Made by a program: the position numbers and the translations under genes
The notes under the pieces: model-generated
What the model was told of the DNA's origin: nothing
Database searches by the model: none
The model's input: only the letters and a program-made list of their open reading frames with translations
Origin: Meandrina meandrites
Lineage: Eukaryota; Cnidaria; Anthozoa; Scleractinia; Meandrinidae
Length of the DNA: 64,000 nucleotides
Direction: 5' to 3'
Assembly (NCBI GenBank): GCA_963693305.1
Contig: OY855904.1
Location: 48,525,761-48,589,760 of the forward strand
In this document: positions 35,301-47,300 of the stretch, piece after piece
Layout of the letters: each line of letters begins with the position of its first letter
Numbering within the stretch: the first letter of the stretch is position 1

Positions 35301-38300
35301 ATTTTCTTCAGATCTCTGAACTCGCCTCGATGAAACAGCCAAAATATTCACTTCAACTGGTTAAACCGACAAGAAATAGTCGCAAAATTGCAAACAAATT
35401 AACGACCGTCGCTTCTGGCGAAATAAACATGCAAAGTAAACATAATCTTGTTTGTCACGTACCGCTGCAACGTCAGCGCATTCCATGGCTGACGCAATAC
35501 CTTTTTAGTGTATTTAATATTCCCAACGCAAAGCGGTTGCAGTTACATGTACGTTTACTCATAGGCAAAGGAAAAAAAAGACAGCCAGCCGTTGTTTGGG
35601 CTCGTCACGCAAAAAACAACGGCTGAAAAGAGAACTAGCTTTTTGGGTGTGCAGTCAAGCGTGTCACACAACTTCATCGACAGCTATTTTTAGCACGGCC
35701 GTGGGAACATCGGTACTGATTATGTTACGCTTACAAGTTAGGGCACGTTTCTGCTTCTGGGTGCGAAATTACATATTGTACCAGTCCAAGTAAAATCGTC
35801 ACGTGGTTTGGCCGAAATGCACTGGTGACTAGAGTTGTTTGTTTCTCGCGTTCGTCGAAAGAAAGTCGTCCTTGCTTGCAGAAAGGTTTCTGTTTTATAT
35901 TGATGATGAAAATAATGGAGCCATTTCAGAAACCCGAGAATACTTTGTTCTTGTTCCATCTGGCTATTCGTTTGCAATTTCTGGGTCAATTTGGCTTTCT
36001 TAGTGAGCGTGTTTGCGATTTTGTGATCATGTTTACGGTAAATGTTGTCAACAGTTTTCAATCCATGTTTTGATGTACTTAGCGGTTTTTTTCCGGCTTG
36101 GAATGAAAGGGGATGGATAGTTAAGGGGGGTGACTCTTAACTACCAATTTGTTTCTAAGGCAGGTTTCTTATTGCTATATTTTGGAAACAAAACATCATA
36201 CAGATAAGCTTTTTGCTCGAGTTTGTTCTTTGGAAGATTCCTCCAAGAGTTTCAGGTCACTGTCATATTTAACGCCTCACGTGACCAGAACAGAATAAAC
36301 CCTAAAACTCAAACGGCGGATAGATTTTAAAATTAAAATGAGTGTCAATAGATAAAGAACGCCCACGTGCGTAATGTGACGTATCGTTTTTGTGAAATTC
36401 GCATTATTATAAGAGTTATGGCGTAATAAACACTCATATTTACAGACTTTCATCAGTAGCGTTTCCTTTTTTCGTGTAAACGGTAAAAGCATACGTCAGA
36501 TTGTTAAGACGGCCACGTTATCTCTGATTCGTAAGAGAAATCGGAACTTTACCTTGTTTCCGTGGAGTTTTAAGGATTTTAAATTCTAACGCGCGGTTTG
36601 GGACTGGCACTAGTTTCGCACGCGCAATGGTATATTTTTTAAAGCAGGTGTACCCCCAAATAAAATTCACCATTTAGCGTCACAGAAAGCTTCAAAATCG
36701 CTTGCTTCAAAATACAGTCTTCAGGAATTCCTTAGCAACTGCTCCAGATCTGTAGTTAAGAGTCTCCCCCCTTAAACATCAAGGTAACCTTAAAAGTGAC
36801 TACCAGATATTTTTTTCTGTTTACGTTCGAAGAAATTACTGACGTATTTTTTGTCTTCAACAGTATGGTTCGATCGATCGGTTGCACACCACAGTCATAT
36901 TTACAAGGGAAAGCAGCCTAATTTTAGAACATTTGCACAATTTCTTTTTAAATTGTTTTTGAGTTATATAGACTCTTGGTTTTAGGCCATCGTAACTTGA
37001 TTAAAAACATGAAACAAACAGCGGTAATAAACATTATGAAAAATCGCATTTTACTAACTTGACGTTTCGTATGCTATGCAACATACATTTTCAAAAGTAT
37101 GACCGTTACGGTCATACTTTTGAAAATGTATGTTGCATAGCATACGAAACGTCAAGTTAGTAAAATGCGATTTTTCATAATGTTTATTACCGCTGTTTGT
37201 TTCATGTTTTTGAGTTATTTTTCCAAAAGTAGCTCTTAGTCGGCACGATAGACCGTGCACATGAACCATGCACAAATAGCTCAACCCATGAAATAAACCA
37301 TCCCAACAGGACTAACACCCAGTTCTACCCCAAGCCAATTAATCAATTGAAAAAATAACTCCTGCACGCTTAGCGTGCCTATGTTTTATGATTCCTGAGC
37401 GGGTTAACCAATCAAAATCTTAGAATTATGGGCGCGGAGTCTACCGCCGCGTCAAGAGAGCGAGAAATCCGACATTTCGGGGCAAGAACTCCAACCCAGC
37501 ATTCACGAAGCTTGGATTGAAATGGCAGTCTGGGCCACTGGGTTGTTCTTAGCCAAGTCACAAGCTGAGAAAACGGTGGTGGTGGGGTGGGGGAGGTTGG
37601 GTTGCCTGCAAAGGACTAGCATCCCATCCTTGAAGAGTAGCAATTCTCTTGGTCTCTTTATTCTTTTAAAAACCATGTTTAAGTACAAACAGCAATGGTA
37701 AGGCCATTGGCTCCTGTGATTCTTCGGATAACTTTTTTCATACTGTTCTTTTCTTCAGTTCTTGATTGAAGTGAAAAATACGAATTTAAAGATGGTGCCC
37801 CGTGACTGGATAAAAATAAGCGCGTAAGTTTCCAAAACTGTTAATTAATAAAATTATTTTCTTTTCTTCTATTGTTGTTGTATAACATCTTCGTCTTTGT
37901 TGGTTTAATTTGAACAAAATACTGTATAGTATCTGCTCGATTAAGTGTCGGGGGGAGGGGCGTTGGTTGGGGGGGGGGGCTTGTTTTCCTTTGTCAATTG
38001 AACTAGTTTTATTTCCAATCTATAAATTTTTAAATTTTGACGAGTATCCTAAAGTAATTTCGCTTTCTGTTCTGACTGTTTTTAGAGAGGTCACCGTAGA
38101 TCTTTAACGTCCCAAGTTTCGTCATCTTAATTCCTCTTATTGATCGCTATACAATTCGTTTAGTATTGGTTCTAAGAATTAAGTTCTACATCAAGAAAAC
38201 CTCTACTCGATGATGAGTTGTTTTATTTTCTTTATCTGTCCGCTTGACAACGTATCAATATTGTAAGGAGAAACTGTAGGTTGGTCACTATTTTTCAGCA

Positions 38301-41300
38301 CCAAACAAGTGTCAAGATTCCGGACGCCAATCGTGGAAGAGAAGTTCAAACTTCTTTGCCAGTGGCGGGAACAGCTGTCAATCACGTGTCAAGAGGCGTG
38401 GCTGGAATTCCTGGCGCTGTTCTCAGAAGGTTGTTCCAGATACCGCCGGGCTGTACATCACATCGCCACACTCGACTGTCTGTTTTCCTTGGCTACTGTT
38501 GCTAAGCAACCGGGTTTCACAAGGTACACCATGTAAACAAATTTAAAGTCATCATGTTCATAATGCAAATTCTCGTAAAATTCAGATATAAACCATGGGC
38601 TTTTCGAAAAATATTAAAATCGCTTTTAGCAATATTCATATCAAAATCTAAGGCATCGTTGTTATGTTGCACAACTGGCTAAAAAATGTGCAGAGGCATC
38701 GTTGTTATGTTGCACAACTGGCTAAAAAATGTGCAGAACTTTGTAAAATTTCGTTTTAATTTATTTCTGTTTAGTTTCTAATGTATTGTTTTGAGTATTT
38801 ATTTATTTATTAGGAGTGATATATGCGTTGTAATGGAGTTAATGAGCCGCCCAGCCATCCGGGTAGTGTCGCACTTATATAGAAGAAGAACAAAGGCTTG
38901 ACTGACAACCAATCAGGGAGCACGGTCAAACTAGTCAAACCAGTTTTGAATCCGGTAGGATTTGATTATTCAAAATGGCGCACGTATCTTGTTTGGTAAC
39001 TGGTCAAACCGTTTTTTTTGAAAAGTGAAAGTAATTATTCAAAATGGCGGAATCAATGAAGTAAATACCACACGGAAACAAAATCTTTTTTTTTTTGAAT
39101 GAATATAAAAACGTTTATTGGATAAAGGCAAAGTTAACAATCTCAAACACACTTTGAATAAATATGAATTGTTAACTAAATGTTCAAGGATGAGATAATT
39201 CTCAGTGTTCAATGACTTCACTTTTCTGTAACGGCAAATTGTCTTTGCAGTTTGGGTCTTGGCGTGTAGCTGGGCTTGTCTCCTTTTGATGACGTACGTT
39301 TCTCAGGAAAATATGACGGAGATGGTATTTGAGTTGCATCATTAAAAGGTTGTTCATCGGCCCATTGGAAGAATCTACAGCAACCGCCTGCAATGTGTAC
39401 AGGTTGCCGCACCATCGCATGTAGTTTCAATACATGCCATTATGCGTCTTACTAAAAAGGCAAAATCAAGCTTTTGCAGCCGATTTAACCGTTTATGAAA
39501 ATATATACATGCTATACAGTAGGCATCGAATTCCGCTGCCGGGTGTCTTTCTTGACAACTCTGTGAAAGAGAGAGAAATGAAAAAACAGCAATCAATTTA
39601 TGGTTTTAAAGAAAGAAAGCTGATGAAAGATGTAATATCCAGCTTGGTTCTTTGTGCGTCTATGCAATTCGGCCTACAATAGTTGTCCGTTGACAATGGC
39701 AAAAGAATGAACCGCTAATTGTTTATTAAAAACACCGCAATAATCCAAACAATTTTGAAATTGACATTTAATCCCCACCTGTTGGACACGACGAAAGAGC
39801 CTCTCATTTGGTTCTTCCAGTTCATCCGCCCCTGTAGCAGTAAAATCAGCCTTACACCAGGGGCACTGGCTGCTTGACGGTATTAGCGTCCTTAGCCATC
39901 TATCAATAAGAATAAATCAATTTGAATCACCTCATAAGGAATATAAATCAAATACAATTCTTTTTTTTCTGTTCACCATTACCTTTGTAAGTGTATATTA
40001 ATGCTTACCTGTCTCGGCATTTGCTGTGGCATGTTTGCCCACAGCAAGGTAGTTTTTTGAGATCGTCGAACTCGTCTTCTAAACAAAAGACACATGCCGA
40101 TAAAACCTAAAAGTAAATACACAGCATATTTTAATTAAGATAGTTTATACTACGTAAAAACCGAAGCGTCGGTTCTTAACAAAGGTGACGATTTCAGCTA
40201 TTGATTTCAAAAGGTCTCCCAAGAGAATGAATGTTCCACTGATATCAATAGGGAAACACTACTGAATAGCGCCGTTTTGTTTTTGTGCTTTATTAAAAAA
40301 AAAATCTGAGGTTTAGCTTGATGCCAAAGGAAGGAATTTTTAAAGTTCTTGCTGTTTTTATCACTATTTGACCTCGTAACGTTTCAAGATTTTCAAAGTT
40401 TGCAAACGAATGTCAAACAAGAGGGGAAAAGAATGTGACCGTCCTTAAAAACGTTGGTGTCATAAGAAAAGATGTACAATCTTTGCTACCCAATATTCAC
40501 AGAACAGAAATTAAAATGAATATCTTATTGCCTTTAATGATACAAACTATATCTCCAACATGATCTTCTTTACTTTGTCTTGACCCCAAATCGTTCTAAA
40601 GTTTTGGCGCGTTTTTTTTTTCTGACGTGCACTTCCTTGGCGCTAAGTGATTTTAGGAGTTGTAATCCGTTCGTAAGTATAAGCAAAATTCATCAATAAC
40701 ATCTCAAAGTAAATTTCAATGAACTTCGACAACACAAAGTATATTTGAGAACACTAACTTATATCTTTAGAGCGCAATCCTTTCTGCGCCAAGACATAAC
40801 ACTTACTCGTTTCTTGTCTTCAAACTATTCAAAGTTTTGGCGCGCGATCCTTTTGGCGCCAAGTGGAATGTAATTTCGATTCATTTATCCGTTTGTAATA
40901 TTAAACCGTATTCAACAGCAAACGCAAAAACCAAGCATGCACGCAAACTATATCTGAGAACACTCATTTTGTTTTGTTTCTTGTCTTGAAACGTTTCAAA
41001 ATTTTTTTGGCGCACATTTTGTAATAAAAGGAAAACGAAAGAAAAGATTTGCTCAGGAAATTACGCATACAAACTTCAACCAAATTGGTTTTAAAGTGGT
41101 TTTCCTAAAGGAAACCTGTACCTTAAATGCTTTCCGTTTTTATGATTCTAATTAACTTTAAAGTTTTGGCGGGCATTTCAAACCTAACTCGGCTCAACTT
41201 TCAAATAGAAACCTACATCACATTAACAGAGCGACTACCTCATATTCTACAAACAGAACATAACCAACACATCAGTTTACGTACCATTCGTACAATAACT

Positions 41301-44300
41301 TTCGTTATTTCAACGTCCATCTTTGCAGTGACAGAAGTAGAAACTTCGCAAGGTGAAAGCGTGGGAGGTAGTAGCAGCTACACAGGCGGGTCGAAACAAC
41401 AATCTGTGAGAGGCTTGACTTATTGCATTCGGTTTATATAAAGCTATTCTTCTTGTTCGTAAACAGTCCAAAATGCATCGAATATATCTTGTCGCATTCG
41501 TAGACGACATCGCTTTCGTGATAAATGTTCGTGCAATGCCCTCTTTTGTGCACGGTTTACTTCTTGAAATTCAGATCTGCGGGAAGCAATTTCTTCTTCG
41601 TCAATCAAAGATGTAGTTGGAACGTTTACAAGGCAACCTTGCGTCCTTCTTCGTTTATTGTAAACAGCGCGAGAAACTTCTGGATTAAACTTGACACTCA
41701 TCTTGCATGTCGTAGAATTACTGAAGTTTTCAGACTAATTCACTCCTTTTATAGCCAATTTGACCGGCCAAATGAAGCTATAAAAACCGGTTTCGGTTAT
41801 AATCCCGACGCCGTTAAACAAGTTCTGTCTTTGGAACCGTCCAATCGAGTTATACAATTTTTAACAGTAATCTCACCAGCTTAAGGAAGGACGCTATCCA
41901 AATCGTCAGGTATCTGTACCGTCTTGATGTTTCCGTTGTTGTCGCAGAAATTGTGATGCAAAACATCGAGGAACGCGCCATTGCAACTTGCCGACAAACG
42001 ATACCGCTCTGGTTACGCTACGTTGACGATACATTTACCGCCGTACACAAAGACGAAATTGACGACTTTCACAAACACCTTAACGAAAAGCACGCCGACA
42101 TCCAGTTTACCAGAGAGATCGAAGAAGATGGAAAACTTCCATTTCTAGACTGTCTGGTAAGCCACGACAACAACGAACTGCGTACGACAGTGTAAAGGAA
42201 ACCGACACATACCGACAGATTACTGGACGAATCATCCTACAACCCGACTTCTCACAAAGCTACGACTATCAGGACTTTGACGAGACGAGCGCAACTGGTT
42301 TGTGACACAACTGGTTTGGCCGACAGACGGCCAACTGTTGGCCGACAGTCGGCCGACAGGTTTTTTGGGGAGTTCTTCTTCACAAGTACCTTGACCCTGT
42401 TTTCTACAAGAACAACTACAACGCCGACTTCGTTAGACGAAACACTCACCGAACTACTGAAACTACAGAAACCAACAAGAACCCTACATCTGTTACTACA
42501 GCGACTATACCCACTTCTGAGAACGAACGTGAACGAATAGCTTTATATAAACCGAATGCAATAAGTCAAGCCTCTCACAGATTGTTGTTTCGACCCGCCT
42601 GTGTAGCTGCTACTACCTCCCACGCTTTCACCTTGCGAAGTTCCTACTTCTGTCACTGCAAAGATGGACGTTGAAATAACGAAAGTTATTGTACGAATGG
42701 TACGTAAACTGATGTGTTGGTTATGTTCTGTTTGTAGAATATGAGGTAGTTGCTCTGTTAATGTGATGTAGGTTTCTATTTGAAAGTTGAGCCGAGTTAG
42801 GTTTGAAATGCCCGCCAAAACTTTAAAGTTAATTAGAATCATAAAAACGGAAAGCATTTAAGGTACAGGTTTCCTTTAGGAAAACCACTTTAAAACCAAT
42901 TTGGTTGAAGTTTGTATGCGTAATTTCCTGAGCAAATCTTTTCTTTCGTTTTCCTTTTATTACAAAATGTGCGCCAAAAAAATTTTGAAACGTTTCAAGA
43001 CAAGAAACAAAACAAAATGAGTGTTCTCAAATATAGTTTGCGTGCATGCTTGGTTTTTGCGTTTGCTGTTGAATACGGTTTAATATTACAAACGGATAAA
43101 TGAATCGAAATTACTTTCCACTTGGCGCCAAAAGATATAAGTTAGTGTTCTCAAATATACTTTGTGTTGTCGAAGTTCATTGAAATTTACTTTGAGATGT
43201 TATTGATGAATTTTGCTTATACTTACGAACGGATTACAACTCCTAAAATCACTTAGCTCCAAGGAAGTGCGCGTCACAAAAAAAAAAAACGCGCCAAAAC
43301 TTTAGAACGATTTGGGGGTCAAGACAAAATAAAGAAGATCATGTTGGAGATATAGTTTGTGTCATTAAAGGCAAAAAGATATTCATTTTACTTTCTGTTC
43401 TGTGAATATTGGGTATCAAAGACTGTACATTTGAGGCCTTTTCTTGTGACACCAACGTTTTTAAGGACGGTCACATTCTTTTTTCCCCCTCTTGTTTGAC
43501 ATTCGTTTGCAAACTTTGAAAATCTTGAAACGTTACGAGGTCAAATAGTAATAAAAACAGCAAGAACTTTTAAAATTCCTTCCTTTGGCATCAAGCTAAA
43601 CCTCAGATTTTTTTTAATAAAAGCACAAAAACAAAACGGCGCTATTCAGTAGTGTTTCCCTATTGATATCAGTGGAACATTCATTCTCTTGGGAGACCTT
43701 TTGAAATCAATAGCTGAAATCGTCACCTTTGTTAAGAACCGACGCTTTGGTTTTTACGTAGTATAAACTATCTTAATTAAAATATGCTGTGTATTTTCTT
43801 TTAGATTTTATCGGCATGTGTCTTTTGTTTGGAAGACGAGTTCGATCTCGAAAAACTACCTTGCTGTGGGCAAACATGCCACAGCAAATGCCGAGACAGG
43901 TAAGCATTAATATAAATTACACTTACAAAGGTAATGGTGAACAGAAAAAAAAGAATTGTATTTGATTTATATTCCTTATGAGGTGATTCAAATTAAATTG
44001 ATTTATTCTTATTGATAGATGGCTAAGGACGCTAATACCGGCAAGCAGCCAGTGCCCCTGTTGTTAGGCCGATTTTACTGCTACAGGGGCGGATGAACTG
44101 GAAGAACCAAATGAGAGGCTCTTTCGTCGTGTCCAACAGGTGGGGATTAAATGTCAATTTCAAAATTGTTTGGATTATTGCGGTGTTTTTAATAAACAAT
44201 TAGCGGTTCATTCTTTTGCCATTGTCAACGGACAACTATTGTAGACCGAAGACGCACAAAGAACCAAGCTGGATATTACATCTTTCATCAGCTTTCTTTC

Positions 44301-47300
44301 TTGAAAACCATAAATTGATTGCTGTTTATTCATTTCTCTCTCTTTCACAGAGTTGTCAAGAAAGACACCCGGCAGCGGAATTCGATGCCTACTGTATAGC
44401 ATGTATATATTTTCATAAAGGGTTAAATCGGCTGCAAAAGCTTGATTTTGACTTTTTAGTAAGACGCATAATGGCATGTATTGAAACTACATGCGATGGT
44501 GCGGCAACCTGTACACATTGCAGGCGGTTGCTGTAGATTCTTCCAATGGGCCGATGAACAACCTTTTAATGATGCAACTCAAATACCATCTCCGTCATAT
44601 TTTCCTGAGAAACGTACGTCATCAAAAGAAGACAAGCCCAGCTACACGCCAAGACCCAAACTGCAAAGACAATTTGCCGTTACAGAAAAGTGAAGTCATT
44701 GAACACTGAGAATTATCTCATCCTTGAACATTTAGTTAACAATTCATATTTATTCAAAGTGTGTTTGAGATTGTAAACTTTGCCTTTATCCAATAAACGT
44801 TTTTATATTCATTCAAAAAAAAAGATTGTTTCCGTGTGGTATTTACTTCATTGATTCCGCCATTTTGAATAATTACTTTCACTTTTCAAAAAAACCGGTT
44901 TGACCAGTTATCAAACAAGATACGTGCGCCATTTTGAATAATCAAATCCTACCGGATTCAAAACTGGTTTGACTAGTTTGACCGTGCTCCCTGATTGGTT
45001 GTCAGTCAAGCCTTTGTTCTTCTTCTATAAAAATGCGACACTACCCGGATGGTTGGGCGGCTGGTTGGATATTCAGAGCTCATTAACTCCGGTCTGTTGA
45101 ATTCATGAATAAATTTGATGTTGTTATTGCTTTTTTACTTGAAAACAATATACGAGACCGTATTTGACAAATTCGAAGTTTGACAATATTTGACATATTG
45201 AACTCTGGAGATACATCTGTTTACAAAATCAGAACTCTTTTAAAACAAAGTTATACAAAGGACTTACCATTTAAGTGTAGAAGAAACTCTAAGAGCTACC
45301 TAACAAACTGTGTAAATTGACGACATGTTAACGAAACTGTGGTAGGTTTGCTCGAGGTTGTTCCTTACATTTTACGGACCTTAGGAAACCACGACGGTGA
45401 CTGCAACGAGAACGTCGCCAAACAAAAGGCTTAATGAGCAGTACAATAGCTTAGCACGTGCGTTTTCCATCTTGGTACATTTCTTTGTCGTCCTCTGCAA
45501 AACAACGACGTGAAATTGCCAAGTTTTTCGAAGTCTGGAGAACGTGAACTACGACGACGAATTTTTCTTGTTTTTATTTTGAATTTAATAATGCGCTTGC
45601 ATAGTCAGCTAGAGATCAGTTCTGACAAAAATGAACGCCCTAAAAAAATGAGAATAATTGCGAAAATGTTAAGGAAATATAAATAAATTTTTTAGTCGAC
45701 GTTGTCGTCAGCGTTGCCGTCGTGGTTTCGTAAGGTCCCTTTTATCCATTATGGCCGCCGCGGCGGACTCGGTGGTGGACGAATTTTAAACTTCTCTGAA
45801 TTTTGAAAACGCGAAAAAAGGCAAACTTAAAGGAAACCGAACCTTCTAATATCATTTCCAAAGGACTTCACTAAAAGGACCTTTGGGTAAATTAAAATAA
45901 AAAGAAGTTCAAAAGTTTGCGGCAGAGTCCTTCGTAAGTAAGCCAAAAGACGAGTGATACATTTAGCATTGTTGCAAAAGGTGTCATATCTTCATTGTAT
46001 CATTCCAGGCCTGTTGTGAAGGACTGTGAAGCGCACATTTACATCAAACAAGGTCGGCATCCTGTGTTGGATTCACTTCTGCCAGAGAATGAACAGTATG
46101 TTCCAAATGATACACACATGAATGTGAGTGAATGCAGTTGACCTGTTCATGTAGGGTTGTAAGTGGTTAAGTTGAACTTACTTTTGATCAAACTATTTCA
46201 AGCGCGCCGTGCGTGCTGATACCAATTGATTACATTTTAATCTATTTGGTTTTATTGCAGGTTAACAGTAATCGTTGCATGATTATCACTGGACCAAATA
46301 TGGGCGGCAAGAGTTCTTACATAAAGCAGGTGCGAATTTGAACACCAAACAGATTTCTTTTCCTTTTACTATGAAACATAAAAAGCCGAAGTGAATTTGA
46401 TGGGATGAAATCATCTAAAACGAAAGACCGAACGACCGACCGACCGACCGACCGACCGACCGACCGACCGACCGACCGACCGACCGAACGACTGACCGAA
46501 CGACCGAACGACCGACCGAACGACCGACCGACCGACCGACCGACCGACCGACCGACCGACCGACCGACCGACCGACCGACCGAACGAACGAACGAACGAA
46601 CGAACGAACGAACGAACGAACGAACGAACGAACGAACGAACGAACGAACGAACGAACGAACGAACGAACGAACGAACGAACGAACGAACGAACGAACGAA
46701 CGAACGAACGAACGAACGAACGAACGAACGAACGAACGAACGGAGTTAGTTACCTCAGCCATCCATCTACATTGACAGATGTAAGTGAAGTTGTGTTGTT
46801 TCTTTCAATGTAATCACATGCTGTCAATCTATCACCTGACTCACACCACCCCACACAGGTTGCCTTGATTGCTATTTTGGCCCAGGTTGGCTCGTTTGTA
46901 CCAGCCGAGGAAGCACAGGTTGGAGTTCTGGACGCAGTGTTTACCAGGTACAAACTCAGTGGTAAACCGCATTTTTTAACAACTTCTTGCTTTCTAGTCA
47001 TTTTGGCAATTTTTATATTGTTTTGATTGTTTTGTATCGACAGAATGGGAGCTACAGACAATATTTACAAAGGGCAAAGCACATTTATGGTCGAACTTCA
47101 GGTAGCTGAATTATTTCATTTTTTGTGTGGATAGCTTTCAATTGCCTGCCAGTGTCGCTCTCGTTTTGCATTGGCTGAGCTCTGATTGGTTCAAAATACA
47201 GGTACAATCTGGTCCAACCAATACGAACAGACGTGTTGTTTAGTTAGCCAAACGAATCGTGAATTCTGTTCACGAAATTCCCGCGCTTTGCACCAGTTAC

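Larger units (their letters stand above)
33971..37758 (+). other. MSH3 intron 14, repeat-derived, 3.8 kb
   Basis: It contains two related hairpins, gagttatttttttcaaaaaaataactc plus cttagtcggc at 34093-34130 and a diverged copy at 37211-37245, a 209 bp palindrome (37003-37211) and a SINE-like tail (37585-37720). Open frames of up to 150 codons (for example 35174-35626) have no recognisable domain and look like read-through of repeats. Confidence 0.5.
38835..45095. mobile_element. 6.3 kb inverted duplication in MSH3 intron 16
   Basis: Arms 38835-41447 and 42535-45095 (about 2.6 kb each) are inverted and nearly identical. They enclose a 1.09 kb spacer. Both outer ends share ggagttaatgagc and then ccatccgggtagtgtcgca. 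The arms carry a spliced RING-finger gene with polyadenylation signal. The spacer holds an 85 aa reading frame with its promoter and a Penelope fragment. The right arm has lost about 100 bp near 43128 and has a stop in the RING. No clear target duplication was seen. It may be a foldback transposon or an inverted duplication of a small gene; no transposase was found. Confidence 0.85.

Noticed and set aside
35174..35626. 150-codon frame in MSH3 intron 14
   Set aside because: No domain, no splice context or conserved motif. The DNA resembles interspersed repeat sequence.
46405..46762. Open frames of about 115 codons in both directions reading TNER/PTDR or SFVR repeats
   Set aside because: They are translations of the CGAC/CGAA microsatellite inside an MSH3 intron and have no flanking coding sequence.
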